Shown piece by piece: positions 23,421 through 34,109 of a DNA stretch of 64,000 nucleotides. Origin of the DNA: Pleurotus djamor (lineage: Eukaryota; Basidiomycota; Agaricomycetes; Agaricales; Pleurotaceae). The stretch covers positions 123,654 to 187,653 of the forward strand of contig JAPEVF010000007.1 in NCBI GenBank assembly GCA_029747585.1. The letters run 5' to 3'. A program made the position numbers and the translations under genes. Positions within the stretch are counted from its first letter, which is position 1, and every line of letters starts with the position of its first letter. Under the pieces are notes generated by a model that saw only the letters and a program-made list of their open reading frames with translations, made no database searches and had not been told where the DNA came from.

Positions 23421-24733
23421 ATGCCGACCAATCTCCTGTTCATTTGTCTCTCCCTCCTTCCACTAGCTGTAAATGGAGCCATTCAGCGCAACATCACAAT
23501 CGATGATGTGCTGGGTGACCCCATTACTGGACATCCCATTCAATATCTCCCTCGGGACGCGTGGAATAATGGCAGAACTTGTAGCGTCTGTGAAGCACGG
23601 CTTGATGAGTCTTTCCTCTATCAGGTGATTGGCGATACATTTTGCACGACGACCCAATCTCTGATTCAATGTGCACCTCCTTCAGGGTACTTGGACAGAC
23701 AATACCTTTACGGACGCAACCACCAGCGCTGATAGGGAAACAACATCTGTCAAGACAGCAACGGTTTCGTTCAACGGCAAGCTCATATTCTCTTATTAGT
23801 TGGTCCGACGTTCTCAACGTGTCTGTTCTTGTCAGGCACTGCTGTTTATGTCCAATGCATAATAGCGCGTACTACATTCCAGCCCGTAGGCACATCGGAC
23901 ATGCAGTTTTTTCTGGATGGTCAGCTCGCAGGTGCCTTCACCCACAACCCCCCTGGAACTCTTGGCTACGACTACAATGTCACTGTGTTCTCTAAAATTA
24001 GCCTCGAACCCGGCGAACATGAACTTCGAATACAAAATGGACGCATCGGTGGTCCCACCGCGCTCATCCTTCTTGATGCGATCATATATACGTACGTTTT
24101 CTGATTGTTTCACTGATCTTTCGTTATCTACCGTCTGACCCTCAGGCCCATAGCCAGAACGTTGACGATGTTGATGATGCTGCCATTGGTGATCAGAAGG
24201 TCGCCTCAACCCCCGCAAGATCTCGTGTCATTCCTGTAGCCATAGGAAGCACCGTCGGAGCATTATTGGTACTAGGGTTATCCGTCTTCTTCTATCTACG
24301 GCATCGTCGACGAGGCTCAACTGACAAAGAAGCTAACGTTCCCACTGGACGCCGTCTCTTCATTCTCCCTTCTGCGCCTTCGCCAATCACCCCATTCCCT
24401 TCACACCTTGTATCAAGCACAGATCGCTTTACACAGGAACTCAAAATAGATTCACTACGATCAGGTTCAGCTCATTATCGCTCTTCCAACATTTTGGGAC
24501 CACAACATTCTGCGACTTCTGATGGTCGTATCATTCCATTCGTCAGTGACAACGGATTCAGCTCAGGACAACCAACGGTATGGGATGTTTCCACCCCCGC
24601 AAGTTCAAGGGGTCGCGCTGCACTGGAAGACGGTGCGCCTCCACCACCTTACGAAGGCATGATTGTTCCCAATCGCGGCAACCTGAATCGAGCTTCGGTA
24701 AATGTAAAGCGATACGCCGGTAACCCCCAATGA
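23421..24733 (+). CDS. Single-pass membrane protein with lectin-like ectodomain
   Basis: Belongs to an abundant agaricomycete class of surface proteins. The order is a signal peptide (MPTNLLFICLSLLPLAVNG), then RNITIDDVLGD and the QYLP segment, a jelly-roll-like ectodomain with FNGTAVYV, MQFFLDGQLAG and a closing LILLDAIIY. After it come a single transmembrane helix (VIPVAIGSTVGALLVLGLSV) with a basic stop-transfer HRRRG, and a cytoplasmic low-complexity tail with APPPPYE. Introns: 23625-23685 (GT-AG), 23777-23835 (GC-AG; the join recreates FNGTAVYV) and one near 24095-24160 whose exact ends are uncertain. The start was chosen for the signal peptide; an in-frame Met lies 16 codons upstream. 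Likely a cell-surface sensor or adhesion protein; ligand unknown. Confidence 0.75.
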
Positions 24734-24762
24734 TAATCATCTCGAGAGAAGCTACAGCGAGC

Positions 24763-27700
24763 TTATATACAACATCCCAACGCAGAAACGAAATCCCTGA
24801 TAGGCCTATGTTCCGAGAGTCTCAACGCCATCTCCAAGCACTCTCGCTCCTTGTCTTTACGGCCCTGTAGCCCATACGCTTTGGCTAGATAGTACCAAGC
24901 CTCCGGGACATCCCATCCAGAGCCTTGGGTCAATTCTGACAAAATGCCAGCAGCCAAATCAATATGATCGAGGTGAATCCCTCCCTCCCTAGGTGTTAGA
25001 TAAAGGCGACAAAGATGGACCGAGGCGGACACATTGTCTGTGTCAAGGAAGAGCCCCTTTTGAAGAGCGTCTATGGCGTGTCGATGATGATTGAGAGCAC
25101 TATAGTATAATCCGAGCTGGAAAGGATATAAATGCAAGCCCCACGTAGGTGAAACGAACGACAAACGTACCTGGATCCAAACATTGGGATTATCTTCATC
25201 TCGAACCTCGGCTTCTTGAATTGCACCTTTCGCTTGTTCAATCTTACCCAGTCGCCGGAAAGTAGCGGCTGACATCAACCACAAGTCGCTCAGAAGGGTA
25301 TTTTCTTTCTTAGCCCTACCGCCAGGCTTCTTCAAGGCCTCCAAGTTTGGGAGAGAGGGTGGTGGCGGCGGCGGCGGAGATTCGATGAACGAGTTGGAAT
25401 CTTGAGACTGGATGATCGAACTGATTCGCCGCCTGGAGTGAATAGAGGAGGCTTGATATGACGACGGTTTCAATGCAGCATGGAAGTCTACCTGAGCTTA
25501 GCCTCGAAATCGCGCGCAAATGAATAAAAAAGTAACGAACCTGGCGTTGAGGTGGATCGCCTCATAGGGCCATTTCTTACAACACCATTCCCAATTTTCT
25601 TGGATATAGTAGTGATAGTGGCCTGCCCCTTGTGCACCCCGCTTTTTACAAATTGCTGTACGCGCTTCGTGGACTTTTTGGAACTGTCCCTCTCACTTGA
25701 ATGGGACCTCTTGTGAACCTGTAGTCGAGGTATATGCGTGTGTCGGTGATCACTCGAGTTCTCATAAATGCTTCCTTGATGGTTAGTCCCAATCGTATCA
25801 GCGGTCTCTGTATCGGAGGAGGTACGATTAGATTTGGAAAAAGGTTGATGGGGCGTATCAGGGGTGGCAGGAAGGATATTGATGGGTATTGGCGGAGGAA
25901 GGGAGTGTGCTGGGGAACGATCTCCACCGTCGGGGTGCTGGGGTGGGAGGATGTCGGTATGGGGCTGGGGAACCCCATCCAATGACCTTCGTTCTGATCA
26001 AATCAATGAGGAGACGGACAAATATAAAGGAAGGGCCTGACCCTGTCTCGGAACGATACCCCTCTTCTCTGCAATCCAGGAAAAGACATCCAACCATTTC
26101 ACCTCTGCAATTTCTGCGCCTTCAACGTATTCAGCGATTGCAGCCCGTGTCATTCGAAGTTGCAGAGCGAACTCGAATTGATCCTGCTCAGAAGGTCTGG
26201 GATAATCAGTCACAGGTGCTAGAAGGGTATCCGAAGGCGGTAGAGTGCATGCCCCGGAGGGTATCAGCGGAAGGGGCTCGATATCCTGCGTCCTGCTGCT
26301 ACCAGAAGCACTCGGTGCATATGCGGGATGATGGAAGAACTGCCCATTGCCGATACTCTCCGATGAAATGTGACCATTTCGACTTCTTTGCGATACACCG
26401 TTCATCGCAGCATCAAGGCTGTTCCGAGGGTTTGCAACCGTCGGAGTGGAGTTTTCGTCCTGAATCCCTTGCTCGGTAGCGTCCTCGTCTTCTGCTGCCT
26501 CACCGATGTCAGCCCCGCTATCCAAGATTTCCATCGCAGCTTGCCACTTCTCCGCGCCAGAAAGTAGTAAACCCATTAAATGCCAATACCGTAACTCCCC
26601 TGGATCAGTCTCCATGGCTTGCCCGGCATACACGATGGCTTGGTCGAGATCTTGAGCAGGTCCAGGGCGAGCGAAGGATAAGGCTAAATGATAAGCAGCG
26701 GCGGGCGTTGGGAAAACATCGAGTGAGCGAAGTAGATGTGTGTGAGACAGTGCAAGATTGGCAGGCCGAGAGTATGGATCATTTGCTAGAGATTGGGCGG
26801 GATTTAGTAACGCTGGAAAGCCTTGAACGGAGTCAAACCTTTTAGTGCAAGGGTACTACGCCATACGCCTTCCGCTAGTTCCACCGCAGCGACGAGGTCA
26901 TGATCTTCTGAAGGGAGTCTTGTCCGAGCTTTGGCTATGATATCTCCGACTTCCTTAAGATCATCCATATACTTTGCTTCCTTAGAAACACTTGCCAACT
27001 TGCATAGCATCCTAGCTCCTCGAGTCAAAGTCTCCACCCAATGCCTGTCTGTATCCACATCGACAGATAGCGCTGTTTCTGTTTCTGTTTCTGTTTCTGT
27101 TTCTGTTTCCTCAGCATTACGAGATGAGGAAACAGATTTCCCACTATCACTCATCAAGGTTTGATATGCCTTTCCAACGACCTGTATGTATAATCGTAGA
27201 GTCCGCTTCGCTAGAGACGCGTCGCCGGAAACGTAGAAAAGACGCGACATGTGTCGATATATGCGTGGACAATTGAAGGTAAGCCTTGTGGCCCACCAGA
27301 GCACCTGTGAGAGTTGAGTTATTACCATCACCGAATGTATGATGAACGTACATCAATAACCCACCCACAATGCTCACCAACTGCACCGCCGGCTTCCCAG
27401 ACAGCCACACAGGAATCCACAAAGTCTTCTACTTTAATGTTGCGTTCACCCGCACGCGGAAATTGTGTGCAGACGTCCAAGACAGAACGGTATTCCTGGG
27501 CAACAGCTCTCGCTACATGAAGCCACTGTGGAGACTTGTTGTCGCGAGACTGGATACTTGACGGGGTTTTAGGTCGCCCTACACTTGGTACATGAGGCGA
27601 ACCATATAAAACCACTAGAGCGCGAAGATGCAGCGATAAGATGATGCTTCGATGCTGAGTTCGAAAAGAAGGGGGCCAGTAAACGCTGCACGCCATGTAA

Positions 27701-28716
27701 TGCTTCAACCAAAGCCAGATACAATCGACGCGTGACAAGTCCATGCATCGTAGGTTCCCCGAGGTAGCGCACAAGGCCACGGCACGCCAGATCAGCCTTT
27801 CTATCCATCGCCATAATTCACGAAAATGGGAGAAGTTCATGTTCAGTTGACCAGTATGAGCGGCTATGGAAACCATTTCTGACTCGATGAGGCTGAGGAG
27901 CGGCAAAGCCCCTCCGTAGGCCCTCAAAGGGACAAGCGAAGATGAATCGTCGGAAAGCTTCTCATATGACATGCCTGGATAAAATATGGTAGCCGGGCTA
28001 CAACGAGTTTATGGGGAACGCACCTTGGAGACATAAACTCCGAAAAGTCTCTGTCATGGCCCAAGCCCTTCCATCCTTGATTTCATCGATGGACACAGTA
28101 GACCCGGTCGGCAAAGTACCACTGACCGATGACACCGATGCATCTGGGGTTTGCAAGGACAAGGTATTAGAGCGTAAAGATGCGGGAATTTCTGGTATGT
28201 GATTTGTTATATGGGAAACGTCGGGGACCTTGCTGAAATGCGATATACACTCTTCAGGCCTATTAAGGGCGTAGGCGTAGTAGGCCAACACGAAATTCAA
28301 TGTCTATATGAAAGTTTTAAAGGCCGTACCTAATGAAAAACAAGGAGACTCACATCAAAATTCGATGCCTCAAGCTTCTTCAACTCATCATATGCTTGCC
28401 TCCCCTCTGCGACGCGCTCCTCAGGTAAGATACATTCGTCCTTCAGAGATAACTCTCCTCCTGAAGGCAAAGGATCGTCCAAGTCCCCATCTCGGGAGTT
28501 CGCCGTCAGTAGCAGTCCAAGCAATCTTGTTTTCGAAGCGACCTCGCAGACGTCGTCGAAACCTCGACAATGTTTGTTGAACTTCCGGAATAATTCCTTC
28601 CATGACAATAATGCACCAGTGGGCGTTCTCGCTGGTGTGGGTGTCGACCATTGGCCTGCGGATAAGGCCGACCTGAGTTGTGTCCAGTAATGCTTGTCCT
28701 TGCCTGCTGTGGCCAT
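24763..28716 (-). CDS. YPP1: YPP1-like TPR cargo-transport protein
   Basis: Homologue of yeast Ypp1 (animal TTC7), which recruits the phosphatidylinositol 4-kinase Stt4 to plasma-membrane PIK patches and takes part in endocytic cargo transport. The N-terminus KHYWTQLRSAL..AGQW, followed by LSWKELFRKFNKHCRGF, is diagnostic. Further down are a LQLRMTR-containing helix, and the C-terminal TPRs with LWLMSAATFRRLGK, NPNVWIQ, LGLYYSAL, AIDALQKGL and EAWYYLAKAYGLQGRKDKERECLEMAL, ending RPIRDFVSALGCCI. A low-complexity linker with PPPPPP lies at about 25350-25950. An N-terminal-third exon holds an (ET)n dipeptide repeat from a hexanucleotide microsatellite. About ten introns; not all joins were resolved. 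Essential for viability in yeast. Confidence 0.85.
27074..27109. repeat. Coding hexanucleotide microsatellite (TGTTTC)6
   Basis: Six perfect tandem copies within a YPP1 exon. On the coding strand they encode alternating Glu-Thr. The unit is a multiple of three, so length changes would keep the frame and only alter the length of the acidic loop between TPR helices. Confidence 0.95.
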
Positions 28717-29123
28717 TTTCGAACAGTCGAGGGTACTGGATGTTGTACTGAAAGAGGCTGTTATGACGTACTTGTCTTGAGTAAAATCCATGAGCGCCCG
28801 CAAAGCGCCTGACTGTCTTGCCAACTTCACTCTTACTTCACACTTCACTCGACTGAGTCGAATCGCGGAAAAAGATATATATGTGACATTCGAGGTAGTT
28901 CCAAGTTCTTTGTGCATATGAAGAACATGAGGAATCAACAAAGCAAGATCTAAACGAGGAAGTTTTACCACGATGATAAGATATGATGAATTTAATGAGA
29001 TACAATTGGCAGAAAACCACACTGACTACCTACAAAGACAAGCCCGAGAGTCCTTGGCTCTTGTCCCATCTGCAAAGCGCGTTAAGTGAGCTCTCTGTTC
29101 AGAACATTGAAGAAGGTCACCAC
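28717..29123. other. Intergenic, nothing recognised
   Basis: Promoter region of YPP1 and 3' flank of the mitochondrial carrier, both on the minus strand. No other signal identified. Confidence 0.5.
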
Positions 29124-30478
29124 TTACAAGTCCATGAAAAGCTTCCAAAGAACGGAAAACATCAGTCCTTGCAAACCGTTGGTCAATATTCTAGTCTTCA
29201 ACCCTCTACCAAAGAGCCCTTTAACACCATCGGTGGCAATTACAGCCTTCGCAGCATCTAAGTAACCAATACGAGTTTCGTTGACTTGGCGGTATGTCTT
29301 GAGCACCCTCAGCGAATTTGAGACGGTATCTGAGATAACCGAGGCACAAAAGCCGATGAACGCCTGTCGAAGTAGTTGATGAAAGAGGTCATCATATTGG
29401 GGGAGGTGTTTGTTGAGGAAGTTGTAAGTGCCGAACCACTAAAGCAAGCAAGATATCAGAGAAAAGGAGGGGCTCGGAGGGTAAAACTAACTGGGTAATG
29501 TCCGACAAAGGTGGCCGCAGCAGTAGCTAGCGCTCCATACCACAGCGTTCCGATACCATACATTCTGATCTGAAACACACACGCTTGGTCAGCTAGGTCT
29601 TTCGCAGCAAAGTCCGACCCACCCTATTCCGAAGTATTTGCATCCCCGGTCTTCCCTGTGTTTGTAGAGTCGTCTTTACCGTATCGATCGGTGTCAAGGT
29701 CATCCTGAAGGCTGCGGCCGCCAATGAAGCAAAAACAGTCTTGATCAACTCAGGTAGATTCTTCATGTAGGAATTCGATTCGAGCAACGCAAGGATCCCA
29801 GCATTNGCTGCCGTGTCTCCGAAGCGCGCCACAGGCCCTTGAATGAGTGCAGCGCTGAGGCCTTGATAGTANCGCGTCCATCCACCGTCATGGTAGAGTG
29901 TACTGATAGCTTGNGTAGTTGTCGTACCAAAACGGTATTGATAATTCATCACAGTACGAAGCGGCTANNGCGAGGAATGAAAAGGTGCAATCATTGNTGA
30001 TATGGCGAAATAACGCACCATCAGNGTCAATACTTGGAGGACCATTGCTGTCGAGNGCATGTTAGGCAAATTCTGNGGGGGAACTNCAATGGCAAGCTAA
30101 CCTGCGGCACCNCTCAAGCCTCCACCCAACGCTTTCTTCAACGCCTTCTTTANGTCGAACTGAACAGTGTATNAGTGTCTGTTGCCTTGAGGTAGATANA
30201 CATTCTCTGATAGCCGCACTCACATCCACGTCNTTTGCATTGATAAATCCCCGGATGAGCACAACCAGAAGCCCTACACACGAAAGCCCAAGTATGAAGT
30301 AAAGCACTAAAGACCTCGTGGAACGAGGCTTGGGGGGCGAATCTGCACCAACTGCAGTTTCGTCGCTTCGGGTGGAGTACCCTTCGGATGCAGCCTCAAT
30401 GACGCTTGTGGAGGTTTGTTGCTTCGTGGAAGGGTCGAGAAGTGGTCTCCGCTCATCAGCTTCAGTCGCAGAGGCCAT
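29124..30478 (-). CDS. Mitochondrial carrier family protein with N-terminal extension
   Basis: Member of the mitochondrial carrier (SLC25) superfamily. A carrier signature TPIDTVKTTLQTQG (about 29650-29690) is clear. A second repeat is seen in PVARFGDTA and the third in SDTVSNSLRVLKTYRQ followed by GLFGRGLKTRILTNGLQG. The stop follows VLWKLFMDL. The N-terminus (MASATEADERRPLLDP..) is an about 70-residue hydrophilic extension followed by a hydrophobic segment (LVLYFILGLSCVGLLVVLI) before the carrier repeats, which is not usual for this family. The substrate cannot be told from the sequence. At least five N bases interrupt the coding sequence. Introns are short; the exon holding FDLKKALKKALGGG (about 30115-30155) joins the extension to the carrier core. 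It lies beside TOM70, both for mitochondria. Confidence 0.78.
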
Positions 30479-30865
30479 TGAAGATGGGAGGTGAGGNNAA
30501 GTGCAAACTCCCATGGCGTTAGATGCTTCTCAACTTGGTGGACGACGGATGACAAATTTCTGAATAATCGCACATCTTGCCTTCAGGGGGAGCANGGAAG
30601 CGCCCCTTTCGACCGCACGGAGGATGGTTGGATGCAGAGAATNGATGCAGAGAAAGAGTGGTGAGTTGTTTGGATTAACAGAAGCATAGCTACTAGCGAG
30701 CAGAACGCGCAGAACGTGATAAAATACCGTAAAGATAAGGNTGGAGGTGACAAGGCAGCGATGGGATGTCTNGCAATGTGCGAAATATTACACAACATAG
30801 CAAATATAGCAAGGGAAAAGGNGTCCGACGGATTATAACATAGACGTGGAGGAGCGACGCTATAA
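30479..30865. other. Intergenic with scattered N bases
   Basis: Promoter of the carrier and 3' flank of TOM70. Single N bases occur every 30-60 bp. No RNA gene or repeat seen. Confidence 0.5.
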
Positions 30866-33248
30866 TCANGCCAGTCCCTGAGCAATTGAGCTCAGCTGTG
30901 AGGCAACTTCAGGATATTCCTTTGCGAAATGCATCTGTGCCTCGGTGGCCTAGTCCAAACAATCGTCAGTGGTAGACCAGGGAGGATGAAGGGGGGTCGC
31001 GCACATATTTGTATTGCAGAGCAGCTTGTAGTTCGGGCTCCGTCCTTGCAAGCTCCACTTGCTTGTCCAAGAATTCCATCGCTTCTGGGATGCGATTCTG
31101 CTGCAATAGCAGTTGGGCCAAGGTACCAGCAGCTGCATCGCAATCAGGATCTAGACGGAGGGCTTCACGACAACAACGTTCAGCTGCTCCAGCATCCTGA
31201 TTCCATTGGAATTGGGCAAGACCCTTGTTGACCAAGGGAAGAACATTAATGGGCGATCTGACAAAAGTGGGTGAGCGACAGGAGGAGAGGCGGACTGGAA
31301 CAACATACTTCTGCTTTTCGATTTCAATGGCCTGGTCGAATTTCTCGATAGCCTCCTCTGGCCGCTGTTGATCCAAGAGAAGTTCGCCGCTTCATGAATN
31401 CCGTCAGANAAGACTATNCATCAGAGGTAGCGGGTGACATACTAATAATTNAACGGCTCGCTGCGGTTAGGGAATGTCTTCAACGTTCTGCGGAATGTCG
31501 CCATGCTCTTTGCCACCTGGTCAGCCTTGTACTGAGCAACGGCCAGCTGGATGTGGCTGAAGACGAATGATTCATCCAGAGTCATGGATTTTGTGTAGTC
31601 ATCGGCGGCTTCCTGGAATTGGTTCATGATGAATAGAACTATTAAGGAATGTTGTTGAGCAACATCAAAGCCTGAGAAAGAGAGATTCCTACCTTGACCA
31701 CGGTGATAGTAGATGTCGGGATCATCGGGGTTTTTCTTGATGGCCTCTTCAAAGAATTCAAACGCCAACGATGGGTTACCCTGTTCCATATGAACACTGG
31801 CAAGCTTGACGATGCTTTGTGTATAGTTGGGCACAAGTTGGATNGATTGGTTGAAGTCTTCCTTCGCGCCAAGGACGTCGCTCATGACAAATCTGTGCAT
31901 NAAAAGAATCTAAGAAAAAGCCNTGCCCAATTATNGGGAGGGNAACATACTTGAATGTGCCTCGNAGATTCAATGCCTCAGCTTTTCCGGCATCCCAAGA
32001 GANACCTTGGTCGATAGCCTCGTTCACAAACGTCATTGCATGTGCGTAATCGCCAGCTTGGAGGGCTTGGAGAGAAAGGAGAAGCGTTTCATCGCCTTGG
32101 GACGGGGATTCAGGGAGTGTAGGAAGAGGGCCTATAGCAAGCCATGAGACGATACCAGGCAAGTTACATATGGCGTTACTCACGGGGACGGAAGGCAGCG
32201 AAATACGCTGAGATGAAAGTCAGTGAAGGGAGTCGGGGTTCGCGTGTCTAAACGAAGCTTAGAAGAGTAAAATCCATGACAGCAGTGAACGTACGGCAAT
32301 GATTTCAGCTGCCTTTTGTGTCGAGTAGAGCTGGAGCACACGCTCGACGGATTGGACGGTATCTTGTTTTGAGAACTTTTCCAGGATACTTGTTGTCGTG
32401 AAGTCTAGCCAATTGCATTTACTACCTGAGCGCAAATGCACAGGGGCTGCATGCACACACCTCGCAGAGCTAGTTCATATCGCTGCAGTTTCTCAGCTGC
32501 ATTAGCGCGCCGGTTTAATGCCTTTATGTATTGTCGGTCGAGGGAAAGTGCTGAGTCGCAGTCTTGTATGACCTGCTCGTATTTTCCGAGATTCACGTAG
32601 CCTAAAATAGCTTGAGCCAGGAATTGAGGACGCAATGCGCCGAGACTTACAAGCAGCACGGTTGCTGTAGAAGACGGGTTCGCCTTGTGGGGCGACCTCA
32701 ATAGCTCTTGAGTAGTATCGCTCGGCAACAGAGACGTTGCGCTCTCCGTAGGCCTTGTTGCCTTTTTCTTTGAAAATTTTGGCTATCCGTGTTCGCTCCT
32801 GCACCATAGGAATGCATGTTAGCTCAAGTCCCGAGACCGAGTGAAGACCAAGGCATACCTCTTCAGACATAGCCAAAATCTCCTCCGTCGTGAGCTTTTC
32901 CTCATCTATCACTAATTCTGAGCATGAAACGTCGCAAGTCTGCTATACCACACACCTAGTTCATCCTCAACCTTCGGCTGCTTCTCCTCCAAGATCGGCG
33001 AGTCCTTGGAGCTGGACTTTCCCGACTTCTTCTTCTTTCCGTGTTTTTTTCTTGTCCTTTTTGCCCTCTCCCCTCTCAGCGTCGCTCAAGCGACCACGGT
33101 CGGACGAGCTTGATGCATAATAAACGGCTGCACCACCGACCGCTAAGGCTGCTGCAGCACCAATGAGGACGGCACGCTTGTTGTCCAAGAGAAAACTTTG
33201 CACGCGCTCCACAACAGAGTCTGCGCCTTGAGTCTGTGACGTGGACAT
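30866..33248 (-). CDS. TOM70: TOM70, mitochondrial import receptor
   Basis: Outer-membrane receptor that binds Hsp70/Hsp90-delivered preproteins, mainly carrier proteins, and passes them to the TOM pore. It begins MSTSQTQGADSVVERVQ and has a single N-terminal transmembrane anchor (AVLIGAAAALAVGGAAVYYA), a basic linker, then the chaperone-binding TPR clamp (KEKGNKAYGERNVSVAERYYSRAI, FYSNRAACYVNLG, YIKALNRRANAAEKL) and the C-terminal TPRs (IYYHRGQ, AVAQYKADQ, LVNKGLAQF, LDPDCDAAAGTLAQLL), ending SSIAQGLA. In the linker a run of seven A on the coding strand (33044-33050) breaks the frame by one base. Six A would restore HGKKKKSGKSS leading on to VIDEEKLTTEE. This is most simply a homopolymer sequencing error. 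Four N bases fall in the gene. About nine introns. Confidence 0.88.
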
Positions 33249-33558
33249 CGAGGAGGAAAAGGGAGCAATGGCCTCGGGAGAGTTTTGAGAGGGGAGAGAT
33301 AATTTCGCCAAGGCCGGAACGCGTCTCGTCCGGCGTTCGCACAAGTTGGTCGTGTGAAACGATGACCAATTGTAGGAAAATAACATTATTGTCCAATTTT
33401 TATGACCACCATGAGTGTTGCCCTACTACTAAGTCCCTACTCGATGCATGCATGCACAAACGAACTCTCTAAATGAGCACGCTGACCGAACGAGCAGTAC
33501 ACTCGGACACACCTACCACACATGTTTCTGAATCCATAACCAAGTGTGTATGGCGAGT
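33249..33558. other. Intergenic, nothing recognised
   Basis: Upstream of TOM70 and downstream of DPH3, both on the minus strand. No feature identified beyond expected promoter and terminator functions. Confidence 0.5.
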
Positions 33559-34002
33559 CTAAGCAGAGGCTGATATTATAGATGGTGTGACATGGAGGTC
33601 TTCCAAGGCTTGGACGAAAGCTTCGTCATCGTCACTATCATCATCGGATTTATCCTCCTCTTCTCCAGACTCTTCAACATCATCATCGTCTTCTGGCTCA
33701 TCCTCAAAATCAAGCTGAAGCAAAATCTGTTAGACATGCGGATCATGTTGTAAAGCGTGATCTCGACGCACTGGGTCATATATCACTCGTATGACAAGAC
33801 TGCAGCTTGGACACGTCGCGATGTCCTCGTAATCAGCTAATTGACGTTTAGATATCTCGAAGCGATCGCCACAGGGACATGGATAGTGATAGACACGCTT
33901 TTCGGCATCCCATGCCATATCTTCGATTTCAACCTCGTCGTAGTAAGCCCCCATTGGATCAGCTAGTTTGTGATGGGGAGAGATGGAGGTGGAGGCAGAC
34001 AA
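33559..34002 (-). CDS. DPH3: DPH3/KTI11, CSL zinc-finger protein
   Basis: Small electron-carrier protein needed for the first step of diphthamide synthesis on eEF2 (with Dph1-Dph2) and for Elongator-dependent modification of wobble uridine in cytosolic tRNAs. Diagnostic features are [12 protein letters not shown], the CPCG..CPSC zinc-binding cysteines and [11 protein letters not shown]. An intron (33715-33771, 57 nt, GTGCGT..TTCAG) joins IYDP to [12 protein letters not shown]. The tail is strongly acidic and ends [12 protein letters not shown]; total 128 residues, longer than the yeast protein (about 80) because of that tail. The start could instead be the Met at 33954, which leads straight into [11 protein letters not shown]. 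It shares a very short divergent promoter with MTO1. Confidence 0.93.
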
Positions 34003-34109
34003 GAAAGTTTCCGACGCCGAGTCGAGTCAAGTTTCAATTTGTGCATTGTCCCCTATTTACACGTGATGCCGAACAAATCACCGCATCCGCGCCGTGGTTT
34101 TCATGCTCG
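34003..34109. promoter_or_regulatory. Bidirectional promoter of DPH3 and MTO1
   Basis: Only 107 bp separate the two start codons (155 bp if DPH3 starts at 33954). All core promoter elements of both genes must lie in or near this stretch. No TATA box is evident, as is common for divergent housekeeping pairs. Co-regulation is an inference from spacing. Confidence 0.6.
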
